The notes beneath the pieces are model-generated. The model was not told where the DNA came from. It searched no databases and worked only from the letters and a program-made list of their open reading frames with translations. Position numbers and translations under genes: made by a program. Shown here piece after piece: positions 25,517-35,008 of a stretch of DNA of 64,000 nucleotides (positions are counted from its first letter, which is position 1; each line of letters opens with the position of its first letter). The stretch spans positions 248,001 to 312,000 of the forward strand of contig JAIOPI010000004.1 of NCBI GenBank assembly GCA_021413965.1, read 5' to 3'. Origin of the DNA: Lentisphaerota bacterium (GTDB lineage: Bacteria; Verrucomicrobiota; Kiritimatiellia; UBA8416; JAIOPI01).

Positions 25517-27241
25517 ATGGCGGGTAACACAGGCAGTATCGTCGGCGTGAACGGCAACATGATCACGGTCGCCTTCGAGGGCGCCGTCAGTCAGAACGAA
25601 GTCGGCTACGCGCGGCTCGGCGAGCTCCGGCTGATGAGCGAAGTCGTCCGCATCCGCGGCCGGCATGCCGACCTGCAGGTGTTCGAGGACACCGCCGGCC
25701 TCGGCATCGGCGACCAGGTCGAATTCACCGGCGAGCTGCTGAGCGTGGAACTCGGCCCCGGACTGCTGGCCCAGATTTTCGACGGCCTCCAGAATCCCCT
25801 GCCCCAGCTGGCCGAGCAGTGCGGCTTCTTCCTGCGCCGCGGCACCTACCTCAAGGCGCTGCCGCGCGACGTCCGCTGGGCTTTTACCCCCACCGCCAAG
25901 GTCGGCGATAAACTCACCGCCAGCGAGTCGCTCGGCCACGTGCCCGAAGGCATCTTCGAACACCGCATCATGGTCCCCTTCGGCTGGCGCGGCACGGCCA
26001 CGGTGGTCGAGATCGCTCCCCCGGGCTCCTACACGGTCGAGCAATGCATTGCCAAGCTGAAGGACGAGCAGGGCCAGGTGCGCGACGTGGCCATGCTGCA
26101 GCGCTGGCCCGTCAAGGTGCCGATCGAGGCCTATGCCGAACGTCTGCGCCCCACCGAGCCCCTCACCACCAAGGTGCGCATTGTCGACACCTTCTTCCCG
26201 GTGGCGCGCGGCGGCACCTACTGCATCCCCGGCCCCTTCGGCGCTGGCAAAACCGTCCTGCAACAGATCACCAGCCGCTACGCCGAAGTCGACGTGGTCG
26301 TGATCGCCGCCTGCGGCGAGCGGGCCGGCGAAGTGGTCGAAACCCTGCGTGAATTCCCCGAACTGACGGACCCGCGCACCGGCAAGAGCCTCATGACCCG
26401 CACGGTCATCATCTGCAATACGAGCTCCATGCCGGTCGCCGCGCGCGAAGCCTCCGTCTATACCGCCGTGACCCTCGCCAGCTACTACCGCCAGATGGCC
26501 CTCAACGTCCTGCTCCTCGCAGACTCCACCTCGCGCTGGGCACAGGCGCTGCGCGAAACCTCCGGCCGCCTCGAGGAAATCCCCGGCGAAGAAGCCTTCC
26601 CTGCCTACCTCGAATCCGTGATCGCCGGCTTCTACGAGCGCGGCGGCGTCGTCCGCCTCAAGGACGGCAAGACCGGCTCCGTCACGATCGGCGGCAGCGT
26701 CAGCCCCGCGGGCGGCAACTTCGACGAACCCGTGACGCAGGCCACCCTGAAGGTGGTCGGCGCGTTCCATGGCCTGTCGCGCGCGCGCTCCGATGCGCGG
26801 CGCTTCCCGGCCATCGATCCCCTCGAAAGCTGGAGCAAGTACCCCAGCCTGGTGCCCACGGACATGGTCGAGTCCGCCCGCCGCGTGCTGCGCGACGGCA
26901 ACGATGTCGGCCAGATGATGAAGGTCGTCGGCGAGGAAGGAACCTCGCTCGAAGACTTCATCCTCTACCTCAAGGCCGAGTATCTCGACTCGGTGTACCT
27001 GCAGCAGGACGCGTTCCACGACGTCGACTGCGCCACGCCCGCGGAGCGCCAGCGCTACGTCTTCGGCTTCATCGACCGCCTGCTGCAGAAACCCATCGGC
27101 GTCAAGGACAAGGCCGCCGCGCGCCGCCTGTTCCACCAGCTCACGCAGGCCACCAAGGACTGGAACCGCGCGGGAATGGGTTCGACCGAATTCCGGGAAC
27201 TCGAAGAGAAACTGGACAAGCTTGTGGCGGAGGTCAGCTGA
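25517..27241 (+). CDS. atpA: V-type ATPase catalytic subunit A
   Basis: 574 residues, normal for subunit A. The Walker A motif GPFGAGKTV is near residue 240, and the long non-homologous insertion typical of A subunits precedes it. Further landmarks are [11 protein letters not shown], the Walker B region [17 protein letters not shown] and [15 protein letters not shown]. It hydrolyses or makes ATP in the A3B3 head. GGCAGGAG precedes the ATG at 25517; the stop is one base ahead of the subunit B start, so the two are tightly coupled. Confidence 0.96.
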   Translation: MAGNTGSIVGVNGNMITVAFEGAVSQNEVGYARLGELRLMSEVVRIRGRHADLQVFEDTAGLGIGDQVEFTGELLSVELGPGLLAQIFDGLQNPLPQLAEQCGFFLRRGTYLKALPRDVRWAFTPTAKVGDKLTASESLGHVPEGIFEHRIMVPFGWRGTATVVEIAPPGSYTVEQCIAKLKDEQGQVRDVAMLQRWPVKVPIEAYAERLRPTEPLTTKVRIVDTFFPVARGGTYCIPGPFGAGKTVLQQITSRYAEVDVVVIAACGERAGEVVETLREFPELTDPRTGKSLMTRTVIICNTSSMPVAAREASVYTAVTLASYYRQMALNVLLLADSTSRWAQALRETSGRLEEIPGEEAFPAYLESVIAGFYERGGVVRLKDGKTGSVTIGGSVSPAGGNFDEPVTQATLKVVGAFHGLSRARSDARRFPAIDPLESWSKYPSLVPTDMVESARRVLRDGNDVGQMMKVVGEEGTSLEDFILYLKAEYLDSVYLQQDAFHDVDCATPAERQRYVFGFIDRLLQKPIGVKDKAAARRLFHQLTQATKDWNRAGMGSTEFRELEEKLDKLVAEVS

Positions 27242-27242
27242 C

Positions 27243-28556
27243 ATGCAGAAGGTTTATCATCGCGTGGAAAGCATTGCCGGCAACGTCATCACCATCCGCG
27301 CCACCGGCGTGACGTACCGCGAGCTCGCCGAAGTGGAATCGCGCGCCGGCACCTCGCTGGCGCAGGTCATCCGGCTGAACGGCGACGAGGTCGCCCTGCA
27401 GGTGTTCGCGGGGGCGCGCGGCGTCGCCACGGATGCCCAGGTGCGCTTCCTCGGGCACGCCATGCACGTGCCGTTCTCCGACGCGCTGCTCGGCCGCATC
27501 TTCACCGGCGGCGCCAATCCCCGCGACAAGGGCCCGGTGCTTAACGAAGGGCTGATCGACATCGGCGGCCCCTCCGTGAACCCTGCCAAGCGCATCATCC
27601 CCCGCCGCATGGTGCGGACCGGCATCCCCATGATCGACGTGTTCAACACGCTCGTCGAGTCACAGAAGCTGCCCATCTTCGCCCGCGCCGGCGAGCCCTA
27701 CAACCCCCTGCTCGCGCGCATCGCCCTGCAGGCAGAGGTGGACATCATCATCCTCGGCGGCATGGGACTGAAGCACGACGACTACCTGTTCTTCCGCGAC
27801 ACCCTCGAGGAAAGCGGCGCGCTCTCGCGCACCGTCATGTTCGTGCACACCGCCTCGGACCCCGTCGTGGAGTGCCTGCTGGTGCCGGACATCAGCCTGG
27901 CCGTGGCCGAACAGTTCGCCCTGCAGGGCAAGCGTGTGCTGGTGCTGCTCACGGACATGACCAACTTCGCGGATGCCATGAAGGAAATCGCCATCACCAT
28001 GGAACAGATTCCCTCCAACCGCGGCTACCCCGGCGACCTCTATAGCCAGCTCGCCGCCCGCTACGAAAAGGCCGTCGACTTCGATACCGCCGGCTCGATC
28101 ACCATCCTGGCCGCCACCACGATGCCCGGCGACGACGTCACGCACCCCGTCCCGGACAACACCGGCTACATCACCGAGGGGCAGTTCTACCTGAGCAACG
28201 GACGCATCGAGCCGTTCGGCTCCCTCAGCCGCCTGAAGCAGCTCGTCAACGGCAAAACCCGCGACGACCACCGCGCCATCATGTCTGGCATGATCCAGCT
28301 CTACGCCCAGTACAAGGAAACCATCGAGAAGCAGTCAATGGGTTTCCGCATGAGCGAGTGGGACGTCAAACTGCTCAAGTACGGCGAGCGGTTTGAGCGC
28401 GAGATGATGGACTTGTCCGTCAACATTCCCCTCGAGCAGGCACTTGACGGCGGCTGGCGCCTCCTGGCCGATTGTTTTGAACCGATCGAATCCGGCCTGC
28501 CCAGCAAGTTGATCCAGCGCTTCTGGCCCAAAACCGCCGCGGTGACGGCGGCCTGA
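27243..28556 (+). CDS. atpB: V-type ATPase subunit B
   Basis: 437 residues from the ATG at 27243; the upstream extension to 27222 only reads back into subunit A. The nucleotide-binding-type fold lacks a Walker A motif, as expected for the regulatory B subunit. Family landmarks are [45 protein letters not shown] and [16 protein letters not shown]. It alternates with subunit A in the head. Followed by a 60-base spacer holding two copies of the TGAACCCTGA repeat. Confidence 0.96.
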   Translation: MQKVYHRVESIAGNVITIRATGVTYRELAEVESRAGTSLAQVIRLNGDEVALQVFAGARGVATDAQVRFLGHAMHVPFSDALLGRIFTGGANPRDKGPVLNEGLIDIGGPSVNPAKRIIPRRMVRTGIPMIDVFNTLVESQKLPIFARAGEPYNPLLARIALQAEVDIIILGGMGLKHDDYLFFRDTLEESGALSRTVMFVHTASDPVVECLLVPDISLAVAEQFALQGKRVLVLLTDMTNFADAMKEIAITMEQIPSNRGYPGDLYSQLAARYEKAVDFDTAGSITILAATTMPGDDVTHPVPDNTGYITEGQFYLSNGRIEPFGSLSRLKQLVNGKTRDDHRAIMSGMIQLYAQYKETIEKQSMGFRMSEWDVKLLKYGERFEREMMDLSVNIPLEQALDGGWRLLADCFEPIESGLPSKLIQRFWPKTAAVTAA

Positions 28557-28580
28557 GACATGATGCGTGCCACATGGGCC

Positions 28581-28604
28581 TGAACCCTGACTCCTGAACC
28601 CTGA
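28581..28604. repeat. two TGAACCCTGA copies with 14-base period between atpB and atpD
   Basis: Copies at 28581-28590 and 28595-28604 in the B-D spacer are identical to the one at 25469-25478. The function is unknown; they could be a remnant of a small dispersed repeat or a processing/regulatory site. Confidence 0.6.
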
Positions 28605-28616
28605 CCTCCGCCGCGT

Positions 28617-29240
28617 ATGGCCAAGATCAAACACACCAAGACGGAGCTGAAAGCGCAGCGCGAGGCGCTCAAGCGCTTCCAGCGCTTTCTGCCCATGCTG
28701 CAATTGAAGAAGCAGCAGCTGCAGATGGAGATCCAGGCCATCACGACCCAGATTCAGCAGGTGGAAAGCCGCACCGCCGAGATCCGGCGGGGCCTCGATG
28801 CCTGGGTGCGGCTGCTCTCCGAACCGGTGGACCTTGCCCCCTTTGTGGCCATCGAGCGGATCGAACTCGACACCGGCAACATTGCCGGCGTGACCATCCC
28901 CATCCTGAAGTCCGTGCACCTGAGATCCGTCACCCCCGACCTCTTCGAGACGCCTCCCTGGATTGATGATGCCATTGCCGCCATTGGAAGACTGGTCGAA
29001 GGCCGCATCGCGCGCGAAACGCTCGAAGAGCAGCGCCGCCGCGTGGCCGAGGAACTGCGCGTGACATCGCAGCGCGTGAATCTATTCGAGAAGATCAAGA
29101 TACCCGAATGTCGGGAGAACATCCGGATCATCCGGATTTTCCTCGGCGACGAGCAGACGGCCGGTGTGGCGCGCGGCAAGATCGCGAAGCGCCGTTCCGC
29201 CGGTGCGGCAGTCGCCATGGCCGCGGAGGCCGCGTCGTGA
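28617..29240 (+). CDS. atpD: V-type ATPase subunit D
   Basis: 207 residues, normal for subunit D. Two long helices bracket the protein: residues 5-60 (KHTKTELKAQREALKRFQRF) and about 125-190, where LRVTSQRVNLFEKIKIPECR is the conserved C-terminal helix motif. Subunit D is the central rotor shaft, like gamma in F-ATPases. Its stop codon overlaps the GTG start of subunit I. Confidence 0.93.
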   Translation: MAKIKHTKTELKAQREALKRFQRFLPMLQLKKQQLQMEIQAITTQIQQVESRTAEIRRGLDAWVRLLSEPVDLAPFVAIERIELDTGNIAGVTIPILKSVHLRSVTPDLFETPPWIDDAIAAIGRLVEGRIARETLEEQRRRVAEELRVTSQRVNLFEKIKIPECRENIRIIRIFLGDEQTAGVARGKIAKRRSAGAAVAMAAEAAS

Positions 29241-31024
29241 TTACCCCGATGAAAAAAGTGACGGTGTTCTGCCTGGCCTCCGACCGGGATGAAACCCTGG
29301 CGCGCCTGCAGGACCTCGGCGTGCTGCACCTGGTCCCGTTCACGCCGCCCGCCGGGGAAGACCTCGATGCCGCGCGCCGCCACCTTGCCCGCGCGGTCCT
29401 GTCGCTGCAGGCGCTGGAAGGCGCGGCGGCAACAACGCCTGGCGCGCCGGCTTCCGCCGAAACCCTGACCGCCCCGCAAGCACTTGTCGACGATGTCGCC
29501 GCTCTGCTTGAGCAGCGGCGGCGCCTGGATGAAGAGGAACAGGCGCTGCATCAGGAACAACGCCGCATCGAACCCTTCGGCGATTTCGATCCCGCCCGCC
29601 TGCGCGCACTGGCGAACGCCGGCATTCGCGTGCGCCTGTTCCGCGAATCCACCCGGCAGCCGCTGGCGTGCCCCGAGGGCGTGGAGCGCACCGTGCTCCA
29701 CGAATCCGGTGCCACGCGCTGCGTGGCCCTCATCGGACGCGGCGACTTCGACGTGCGCGGTGACGAATTCCATCCGTCCGAACGCTCGCTTGGCGCCCTT
29801 CGCCAACGGCTCGCCGCCATCGCCGGTGAGCGCGAAGCCCTTTCCGCGCGCCTGCACGAACACGCCGGTCACCGGAACGCCCTCCAGCAGTGGACCGACA
29901 GCCTGCGCGACCAGATCCGCCTCCTCGAAGCCCGCGCCGGCATGGGCACCACCACCGCGCTTGCCTACCTGCACGGCTTTGCCCCCGCCGATGGCACCGC
30001 CGCCATCCAGGCCGCGGCCTCGACCCATGGCTGGGGGCTCCTGATCGAGGACCCCGCACCCACCGATGCCGTGCCGACCTTGATCCGGCTGTCGCGCTGG
30101 CTGCGACCGATCCAGAGCCTGTTCAACATGATCAACATCCTCCCCGGCTACCGCGAGGTGGATGTCAGCGCCTCCTTCCTGCTGTTCCTGGCGCTGTTCT
30201 TCGCTCTCATCGTGGACGACGGTGGCTATGGCATTGTGTTCCTCCTGCTGACGTTGTGGATGCGCCGCAAGAAGCCGAAGGCCGCGCCCGAACCGTTCCA
30301 ACTCATGTATCTGTTCAGCGCCGTCACCATTGTCGTGGGCGTGCTGACCGGCACCTATTTCGGACTCACGGAACTTGCCCTGCCGGTGCCCTGCCTGCGG
30401 ACGATCAGCGCCTGGCTGAACCAAAGCAACAACATGATGCACCTCTGCCTGCTCATCGGCGCCGTGCATCTCACCGTCGCGCACGCCTGGAACGGCGCCC
30501 GCGTCATCAATACCCTGCAGTGCCTCGCCCAAGCCGGCTGGATCGGGCTGACGTGGATGCTCTTCGCCGTCGCGGAAACCATGCTCCTGGGCGCACCGTT
30601 CCACCGCTGGGTCGGGTGGATGGGCGCGGGCAGCATCCTCGCCATCCTCGTCTTCATGACGCCGCCCGCCAAACTCAAGACCGATTGGATCAACCACGCC
30701 ATGCTGCCGCTCTCCGTGATGTCCGGCTTCGGCGACATCCTCTCGTACCTGCGGCTCTTCGCCCTCGGCGTGGCGGGCGTGCAGCTCGCGATGGCGTTCG
30801 ACACGATCGCCGCGACCGTGGGCTTTCATTCGATCGGGCGCGCCATCGGGGCATCCGTCGTGCTGCTGCTCGGGCACGGGTTGAACATCATACTGGGAGC
30901 CATGAGCGTGCTGGTGCACGGCATCCGGCTCAACGCGCTGGAATTCTCCATGCACATGGGGCTCGAATGGTCGGGCAGCCCGTACAAGCCTTTTGCAAGG
31001 CAGGCGCAGCGCCTGCCGCCGTGA
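29237..31024 (+). CDS. atpI: V-type ATPase subunit I (a subunit, membrane stator)
   Basis: 595 residues from a GTG at 29237, supported by GGAGG seven bases upstream and a four-base overlap with the subunit D stop; an ATG at 29249 is an alternative. The N-terminal ~290 residues are soluble and helical. The C-terminal half has about seven membrane segments including FADLI-like FFALIVDDGGYG, the conserved GDILSYLRLFALGVAGVQLAMAF helix region (split here as seen) that carries the essential Arg next to the rotor ring, and a final LLLGHGLNIILGAMSVLVHGIRLNALEF. It forms the ion path with subunit K. Confidence 0.93.
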   Translation: MITPMKKVTVFCLASDRDETLARLQDLGVLHLVPFTPPAGEDLDAARRHLARAVLSLQALEGAAATTPGAPASAETLTAPQALVDDVAALLEQRRRLDEEEQALHQEQRRIEPFGDFDPARLRALANAGIRVRLFRESTRQPLACPEGVERTVLHESGATRCVALIGRGDFDVRGDEFHPSERSLGALRQRLAAIAGEREALSARLHEHAGHRNALQQWTDSLRDQIRLLEARAGMGTTTALAYLHGFAPADGTAAIQAAASTHGWGLLIEDPAPTDAVPTLIRLSRWLRPIQSLFNMINILPGYREVDVSASFLLFLALFFALIVDDGGYGIVFLLLTLWMRRKKPKAAPEPFQLMYLFSAVTIVVGVLTGTYFGLTELALPVPCLRTISAWLNQSNNMMHLCLLIGAVHLTVAHAWNGARVINTLQCLAQAGWIGLTWMLFAVAETMLLGAPFHRWVGWMGAGSILAILVFMTPPAKLKTDWINHAMLPLSVMSGFGDILSYLRLFALGVAGVQLAMAFDTIAATVGFHSIGRAIGASVVLLLGHGLNIILGAMSVLVHGIRLNALEFSMHMGLEWSGSPYKPFARQAQRLPP

Positions 31025-31069
31025 GTCGGGAAGTCAAACTGGGATAAGCAAGCAGAGGGAGTGCTACAC

Positions 31070-31522
31070 ATGATCGATGCGGAAATGTCGATGTCGCTGG
31101 GTAAGATCGGCGGCGCCATGGCGCTGTGCCTGTCGGCGCTGGGCTCGGGCCTGGGCATCATGGCCGCGGGACAGGCTGCCGTGGGCGCCTGGAAGAAGTG
31201 CTTTGCGCAGAGCAAGCCGGCTCCGTTCACATTGGTGGTCTTCGTCGGCGCGCCCATCACGCAGACCTTCTACGGCATGATCGTCATGATGAAACTGATC
31301 ACGCTGGCCAAGGCGGGTACCCCCTTCCCGCCTCTGCTCGTCTGGGGCATCTTCGGCGGGCTGGCGATCGGTCTCTCGGCGCTCGTGCAGGGTCGCATCG
31401 CGGCCGCCGCGTCCGACGCCCAGGCCGAAACGGGACAAGGCTTCACGAACTACCTGATGGCGCTCGGCATCATCGAATCCGTCGCCATCTTCGTGATGGT
31501 CTTCATCCTCGTCTTCGCCTGA
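31070..31522 (+). CDS. atpK: V-type ATPase subunit K (rotor-ring proteolipid)
   Basis: 150 residues with four membrane helices in two hairpins, the duplicated NtpK form. The ATG at 31070 follows GAGGGAG by eight bases; a GTG at 31061 is less likely. The ion-carrying Glu is Glu136 in helix 4 (ALGIIESVAIF). Thr64 and Gln65 in APITQTFYG and Gln107 in helix 3 match the positions that bind sodium in Enterococcus hirae NtpK (Thr64, Gln65, Gln110, Glu139), so sodium coupling is likely. It is the last gene of the operon and is followed by a GC-rich hairpin. Confidence 0.93.
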   Translation: MIDAEMSMSLGKIGGAMALCLSALGSGLGIMAAGQAAVGAWKKCFAQSKPAPFTLVVFVGAPITQTFYGMIVMMKLITLAKAGTPFPPLLVWGIFGGLAIGLSALVQGRIAAAASDAQAETGQGFTNYLMALGIIESVAIFVMVFILVFA

Positions 31523-31550
31523 GCCCGCCACCGGCGGTTCGGCACGCCCG

Positions 31551-31584
31551 AAGGCGACCGCCTCCCGCGAGGGAGGCACGCCTT
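31551..31584. other. GC-rich hairpin with GCGA tetraloop
   Basis: A perfect 7-base stem (31560-31566 with 31571-31577) capped by GCGA, extended by a second 6-base stem (31551-31556 with 31579-31584) across a small internal loop. It lies between atpK and the dehydrogenase gene. No T run follows on either strand, so it may be a processing site or weak terminator at the end of the V-ATPase transcript. Confidence 0.5.
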
Positions 31585-31604
31585 GGGCGCGAGGGAAGGT
31601 CGGC

Positions 31605-32600
31605 ATGTACAAAGCCGCGTTGCTTGGCGACTCACCCGAGCAGATTGAGCGCGTCTATGGCCGCGGCCAGCGCGAGCGCCTGTCCCGCCTGACCACCCTC
31701 CATCCGGACGTGCTGACCTCGTCCACCCTCGCCGCGCAGGCCGCCACCCTGCGCGAGGTCGAGACGATTTTCTCCACCTGGGGCATGCCGGCCCTCTCCG
31801 CCGACCGCCTGGCCTGCCTGCCCGCGTTGCGCGCGGTGTTTTACGCGGCGGGCAGCGTCAAGGCGTTCGCCGCTCCGCTTCTGGAGCGTGGGATCACGGT
31901 CGTCAGCGCGTGGGCCGCCAATGCCGTGCCGGTGGCGGAATTCGCCCTGGCCCAGATTCTCCTCGCGAACAAAGGCTACCACCGCAATCGCGCCGACTTC
32001 CGTTGCCCCGCCGACTATGCGCGGGCCTTCCGCGGCTCCGGCAACTATGGCGGCACCGTGGCGCTGCTGGGAGCCGGGATGGTGGGCCGTGCCCTGATCG
32101 GCTTGCTGCGCCACGTCACGCTCAACGTCATCGTCTGGGATCCCATGCTGTCCGATGCGGATGCCGCCGCCCTCGGCGTGCGCCGCGTGCCACACCTCGC
32201 CGAGGCCTTCCACGATGCACACGTCGTGAGCAACCACCTGGCCAACGTCCCGGCCACCCGCGGCCTGCTGGATGAAGCCCTCTTCTCCGCTATGCGCCCC
32301 CACGCCTGCTTCATCAACACGGGAAGAGGGGCGACCGTGCGGGAGGACGATCTGATTCGCGTCCTGCGCGCGCGGCCTGACCTGACCGCCCTTCTGGATG
32401 TGACGGAACCTGAGCCTCCGGTCGAAGGCTCACCACTCTACGATCTGCCAAACGTTCACCTGACCACGCACGTGGCCGGCTCCCTGAATGATGAAGTCGG
32501 TCGCATGGCGGCATGGATGATCGACGAATTCCAAACCTGGCGGTCAGGCCAACCGCTGCGATATGCCGTGACGGCCGACATGCTGGCCACCATGGCCTAG
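31605..32600 (+). CDS. D-isomer-specific 2-hydroxyacid dehydrogenase
   Basis: 331 residues; GGAAGG precedes the ATG. The Rossmann motif VALLGAGMVGRALIG is near residue 147. Catalytic Arg, Glu and His candidates are in FINTGRGATV, LLDVTEPEPP and LTTHVAGS, in the usual order. N-terminal catalytic-domain motifs such as LRAVFYAAGSVK are present. The family reduces or oxidises 2-hydroxyacids such as glycerate, lactate or phosphoglycerate with NAD(P)H; the sequence does not show which. It is short for SerA and lacks an ACT domain, so serine synthesis is not implied. Probably monocistronic between the V-ATPase operon and gmd. Confidence 0.9.
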   Translation: MYKAALLGDSPEQIERVYGRGQRERLSRLTTLHPDVLTSSTLAAQAATLREVETIFSTWGMPALSADRLACLPALRAVFYAAGSVKAFAAPLLERGITVVSAWAANAVPVAEFALAQILLANKGYHRNRADFRCPADYARAFRGSGNYGGTVALLGAGMVGRALIGLLRHVTLNVIVWDPMLSDADAAALGVRRVPHLAEAFHDAHVVSNHLANVPATRGLLDEALFSAMRPHACFINTGRGATVREDDLIRVLRARPDLTALLDVTEPEPPVEGSPLYDLPNVHLTTHVAGSLNDEVGRMAAWMIDEFQTWRSGQPLRYAVTADMLATMA

Positions 32601-32681
32601 CCTTTATGCTGGATTCCCGGCCGCGGGTGCCGCTATGGTGAGCCGCACGTTCGGCCGAACCGCGGCAGGGGTGAGCATCGC

Positions 32682-33734
32682 ATGGCAAAAGTGGCATTGA
32701 TCACGGGCGTCAACGGGCAGGACGGTTCCTTCCTGTGCGAGTTGCTGCTCGAAAAAGGCTACGACGTGCACGGCATGGTGCGGCGCACCTCGCAGTTCAG
32801 CCGCGGCCGTATCGAAGACACCCGCCAGCGCGCCCTGTCGCAGGGCCGCGTCTTCGAATTGCACTACGGCAACATGAGTGATCCCAGCAGCCTGCACCGC
32901 ATCCTGGCGGCTTCGCGCCCCGACGAAATCTACAACCTGGCTTCCCAAAGCCACGTCGGAGTGTCCTTTGAGGAGCCGGAACACACGACGGAAATCAACG
33001 CCACCGCGGTGCTGCGCCTGCTGGAGTGCGTTCGCCACATCGGCCTCAAGGCCCGCTTCTACCAGGCCTCGTCGTCGGAGTTGTACGGGCACGTGGCGGA
33101 AGCACCCCAAACCGAACTGACCCCGTTCCAGCCCCTCTCGCCCTACGCCATCGCCAAGTTGTACGCCTACTGGATCGTGCGCAGCTATCGCGAGACCTAC
33201 GGCATGCACGCAAGCAACGGCATTCTCTTCAATCACGAGTCCCCCCGCCGCGGCGAGAACTTCGTCACCCGCAAGATCACGTACTCGCTGGCGCGCATCA
33301 AGGCCGGCCTGCAGCCCGTCTTGAAACTCGGCAATCTCGACGCCCGGCGCGACTGGGGGTCGGCGCAGGACTATGTGCAGGCCATGTGGCTGATGCTTCA
33401 GCAGCCACAGGGGGACGATTACGTCATCGCCACCGGCGAGACACATTCCGTGCGCGACTTCGTCGAACGCGCCGCCACGCGGTCCGGGTTTGATATCGCC
33501 TGGACCGGCACCGGCGTGGACGAAAAGGGCGTGGATCGCCGCACCAACCGCGTACTGGTCGAAATCGACCCGCGCTTCTACCGCCCGGTGGATGTCGACC
33601 GCGTGCAGGGCGATGCCAGCAAGGCCTTCCGACAACTGGGCTGGCGCCCCACGGTCACCTTCGACGCCCTCGTCAACCTCATGATGGACGCGGATCTCGA
33701 CCGGGTGGCGCGGGAGTCCGGCGGCCGCGCCTGA
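32682..33734 (+). CDS. gmd: GDP-mannose 4,6-dehydratase
   Basis: 350 residues of the extended short-chain dehydrogenase fold. The NADP-binding motif [12 protein letters not shown] is at residues 7-18, with RRTSQF giving NADP preference. The catalytic Ser-Tyr-Lys set is in QASSSELYG and [31 protein letters not shown] and [14 protein letters not shown] are diagnostic for Gmd. It converts GDP-mannose to GDP-4-keto-6-deoxymannose, the entry to GDP-fucose and related deoxysugars for cell-surface glycans. No GMER/fucose synthase gene follows. Confidence 0.95.
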   Translation: MAKVALITGVNGQDGSFLCELLLEKGYDVHGMVRRTSQFSRGRIEDTRQRALSQGRVFELHYGNMSDPSSLHRILAASRPDEIYNLASQSHVGVSFEEPEHTTEINATAVLRLLECVRHIGLKARFYQASSSELYGHVAEAPQTELTPFQPLSPYAIAKLYAYWIVRSYRETYGMHASNGILFNHESPRRGENFVTRKITYSLARIKAGLQPVLKLGNLDARRDWGSAQDYVQAMWLMLQQPQGDDYVIATGETHSVRDFVERAATRSGFDIAWTGTGVDEKGVDRRTNRVLVEIDPRFYRPVDVDRVQGDASKAFRQLGWRPTVTFDALVNLMMDADLDRVARESGGRA

Positions 33735-33810
33735 CGCCGGCCAGCGCCCGGTTTTATGTGTACAAACCCGCGATTTTTCACCACAGTCTGGCCCCAGACG
33801 GAGGCAGTTC

Positions 33811-34254
33811 ATGGCAAGCGCACATCCCCAACCCGCCTTGGTCCCGGTCACGCCGGAAGCCATCCAGGCGGTCGGCACCGACCACATCCCTCTCGCCGCC
33901 CTTCCTTTCCGCGTCGGACGCGAATCACGCTATGGCGTCATGCACGGAAAAGTCGTCTCGATGGAACGCCGCCAGTCGGCCGCCGCCCCCAACAACAACC
34001 TCTACCTGCTCGACAACGCGGAGTTCCTCAACGTCTCGCGCGAGCATTTCTTGATCGAACGCAAGCCTGACGGTTCGTTCGAGGTCGTCGATCGCGGCAG
34101 CACATGCGGCACCATCGTGGATGACCAGGCGGCGGGCGGCGAGAGCAGCATCATGCGGCGCCCCTTGCGGCACGGCAGCCTCATCCGCGTCGGGACGCCC
34201 ACTTCTCCGTTTCTGTTTCGTTTCGTCATCGATGGATCGCAACCCGAGGCCTAG
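33811..34254 (+). CDS. FHA-domain protein
   Basis: 147 residues consisting of a single forkhead-associated domain with short tails; GGAGG precedes the ATG. The phosphothreonine-binding landmarks are FRVGRESRYG (about 32-41), LNVSREHFLIE with the Ser-x-x-His, and DRGSTCGT with the final Gly. The insert between the first two motifs is longer than usual. FHA domains bind phosphothreonine in partner proteins and often report to Ser/Thr kinases; no such kinase is encoded in the window, so the partner is unknown. The next genes are a possible short ORF and a small membrane protein. Confidence 0.85.
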   Translation: MASAHPQPALVPVTPEAIQAVGTDHIPLAALPFRVGRESRYGVMHGKVVSMERRQSAAAPNNNLYLLDNAEFLNVSREHFLIERKPDGSFEVVDRGSTCGTIVDDQAAGGESSIMRRPLRHGSLIRVGTPTSPFLFRFVIDGSQPEA

Positions 34255-34289
34255 ACCGCGGCGTGATGCTGGCCTACGCGTCGGAAACC

Positions 34290-34460
34290 ATGTCACGCAC
34301 GGACGACACCTTCGACGTCAGACTGCCGGACCGCCGCGGCCCCGCCATGGCGGCCCCTCGCCCCGTGGCCATGGGCGGCGTCACCGCCGCATCGGGCACG
34401 CCCCTGCCGTCCGCCGGGGGATGGCCGGATCCGGCGCCGCAATCCGTGGAGGGGGAGTAA
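34290..34460 (+). CDS. possible small protein, 56 aa
   Basis: An open frame beginning MSRTDDTFDVRLPDRRG and ending QSVEGE fills the gap between the FHA gene and the next gene, and its stop lies three bases before the next start so that the next ribosome binding site falls in its last codons. The sequence is Pro/Ala/Gly-rich and looks disordered; no family is recognised. Opposite-strand frames also exist. Weak call based on spacing only. Confidence 0.3.
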   Translation: MSRTDDTFDVRLPDRRGPAMAAPRPVAMGGVTAASGTPLPSAGGWPDPAPQSVEGE

Positions 34461-34463
34461 GCC

Positions 34464-34880
34464 ATGCGCTGGCGTACCATTCTGGCGTGGGCGCTGGGCC
34501 TGTTCAACCTGCCGTGGGTCCTGTTGTGGTGGCACTTCAGCAGCCCGGCGCTGGAGCGCGGCCCCAGCGTGACCGCGCTCTACATGATCCTGATGATCTG
34601 CACGGTGGGCATGATTCTCCTCCCCATTTTCCTTGGCGGCCTCGCGGGAAAGCGCTGGCTGTTGACCCTCATCCTCGGATTCCTCAACCTCTTCTGGTGC
34701 CTGCTATGGCTCCAGGTTTTCGCGAACACAACGCCGGCTGACGCGTCGTACGCGATCATCCGCCGCAGCATCGTCAAGCTCATGCTGCTCACGTCGCTCT
34801 CGGCCGTGCTCCTCTATCATCTCAGCGATCAGTTCCTGCGGTGGCTCGCCGAGCGCCGCGCCGCGTCCCCACGCGGATAG
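34464..34880 (+). CDS. hypothetical small integral membrane protein
   Basis: 138 residues; a strong GGAGGGGGAG precedes the ATG. Four hydrophobic segments are apparent: about 5-25 (ILAWALGLFNLPWVLLWW), 40-60, 66-87 (LLTLILGFLNLFWCLLWLQ) and 103-122, with a basic C-terminal tail. The first and third segments resemble each other (LGLFNLPWVLLW and LGFLNLFWCLLW), suggesting an internal duplication. No family is recognised. It lies upstream of the hybrid histidine kinase gene on the same strand. Confidence 0.65.
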   Translation: MRWRTILAWALGLFNLPWVLLWWHFSSPALERGPSVTALYMILMICTVGMILLPIFLGGLAGKRWLLTLILGFLNLFWCLLWLQVFANTTPADASYAIIRRSIVKLMLLTSLSAVLLYHLSDQFLRWLAERRAASPRG

Positions 34881-35008
34881 ACCCGCGCGCCACCTTTTTC
34901 CGACTCCCGGATGGCGCCCCGCCCGGGCTCATGCTACGCTTGACGCCGTTGCCGGCAGGTTGGCCCGCCGCGAAGCGGGCGAACGGGCGTGCCGGCGTGG
35001 ATCGCCGC

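Noticed and set aside
24734-27244. 836-codon minus-strand open frame opposite the V-ATPase E, DUF2764 and A genes
   Set aside because: Shadow of a conserved operon; no ribosome binding site and no family resemblance.
28754-30955. 733-codon minus-strand open frame opposite V-ATPase D and I
   Set aside because: Shadow frame with His/Gln/Arg-rich composition only.
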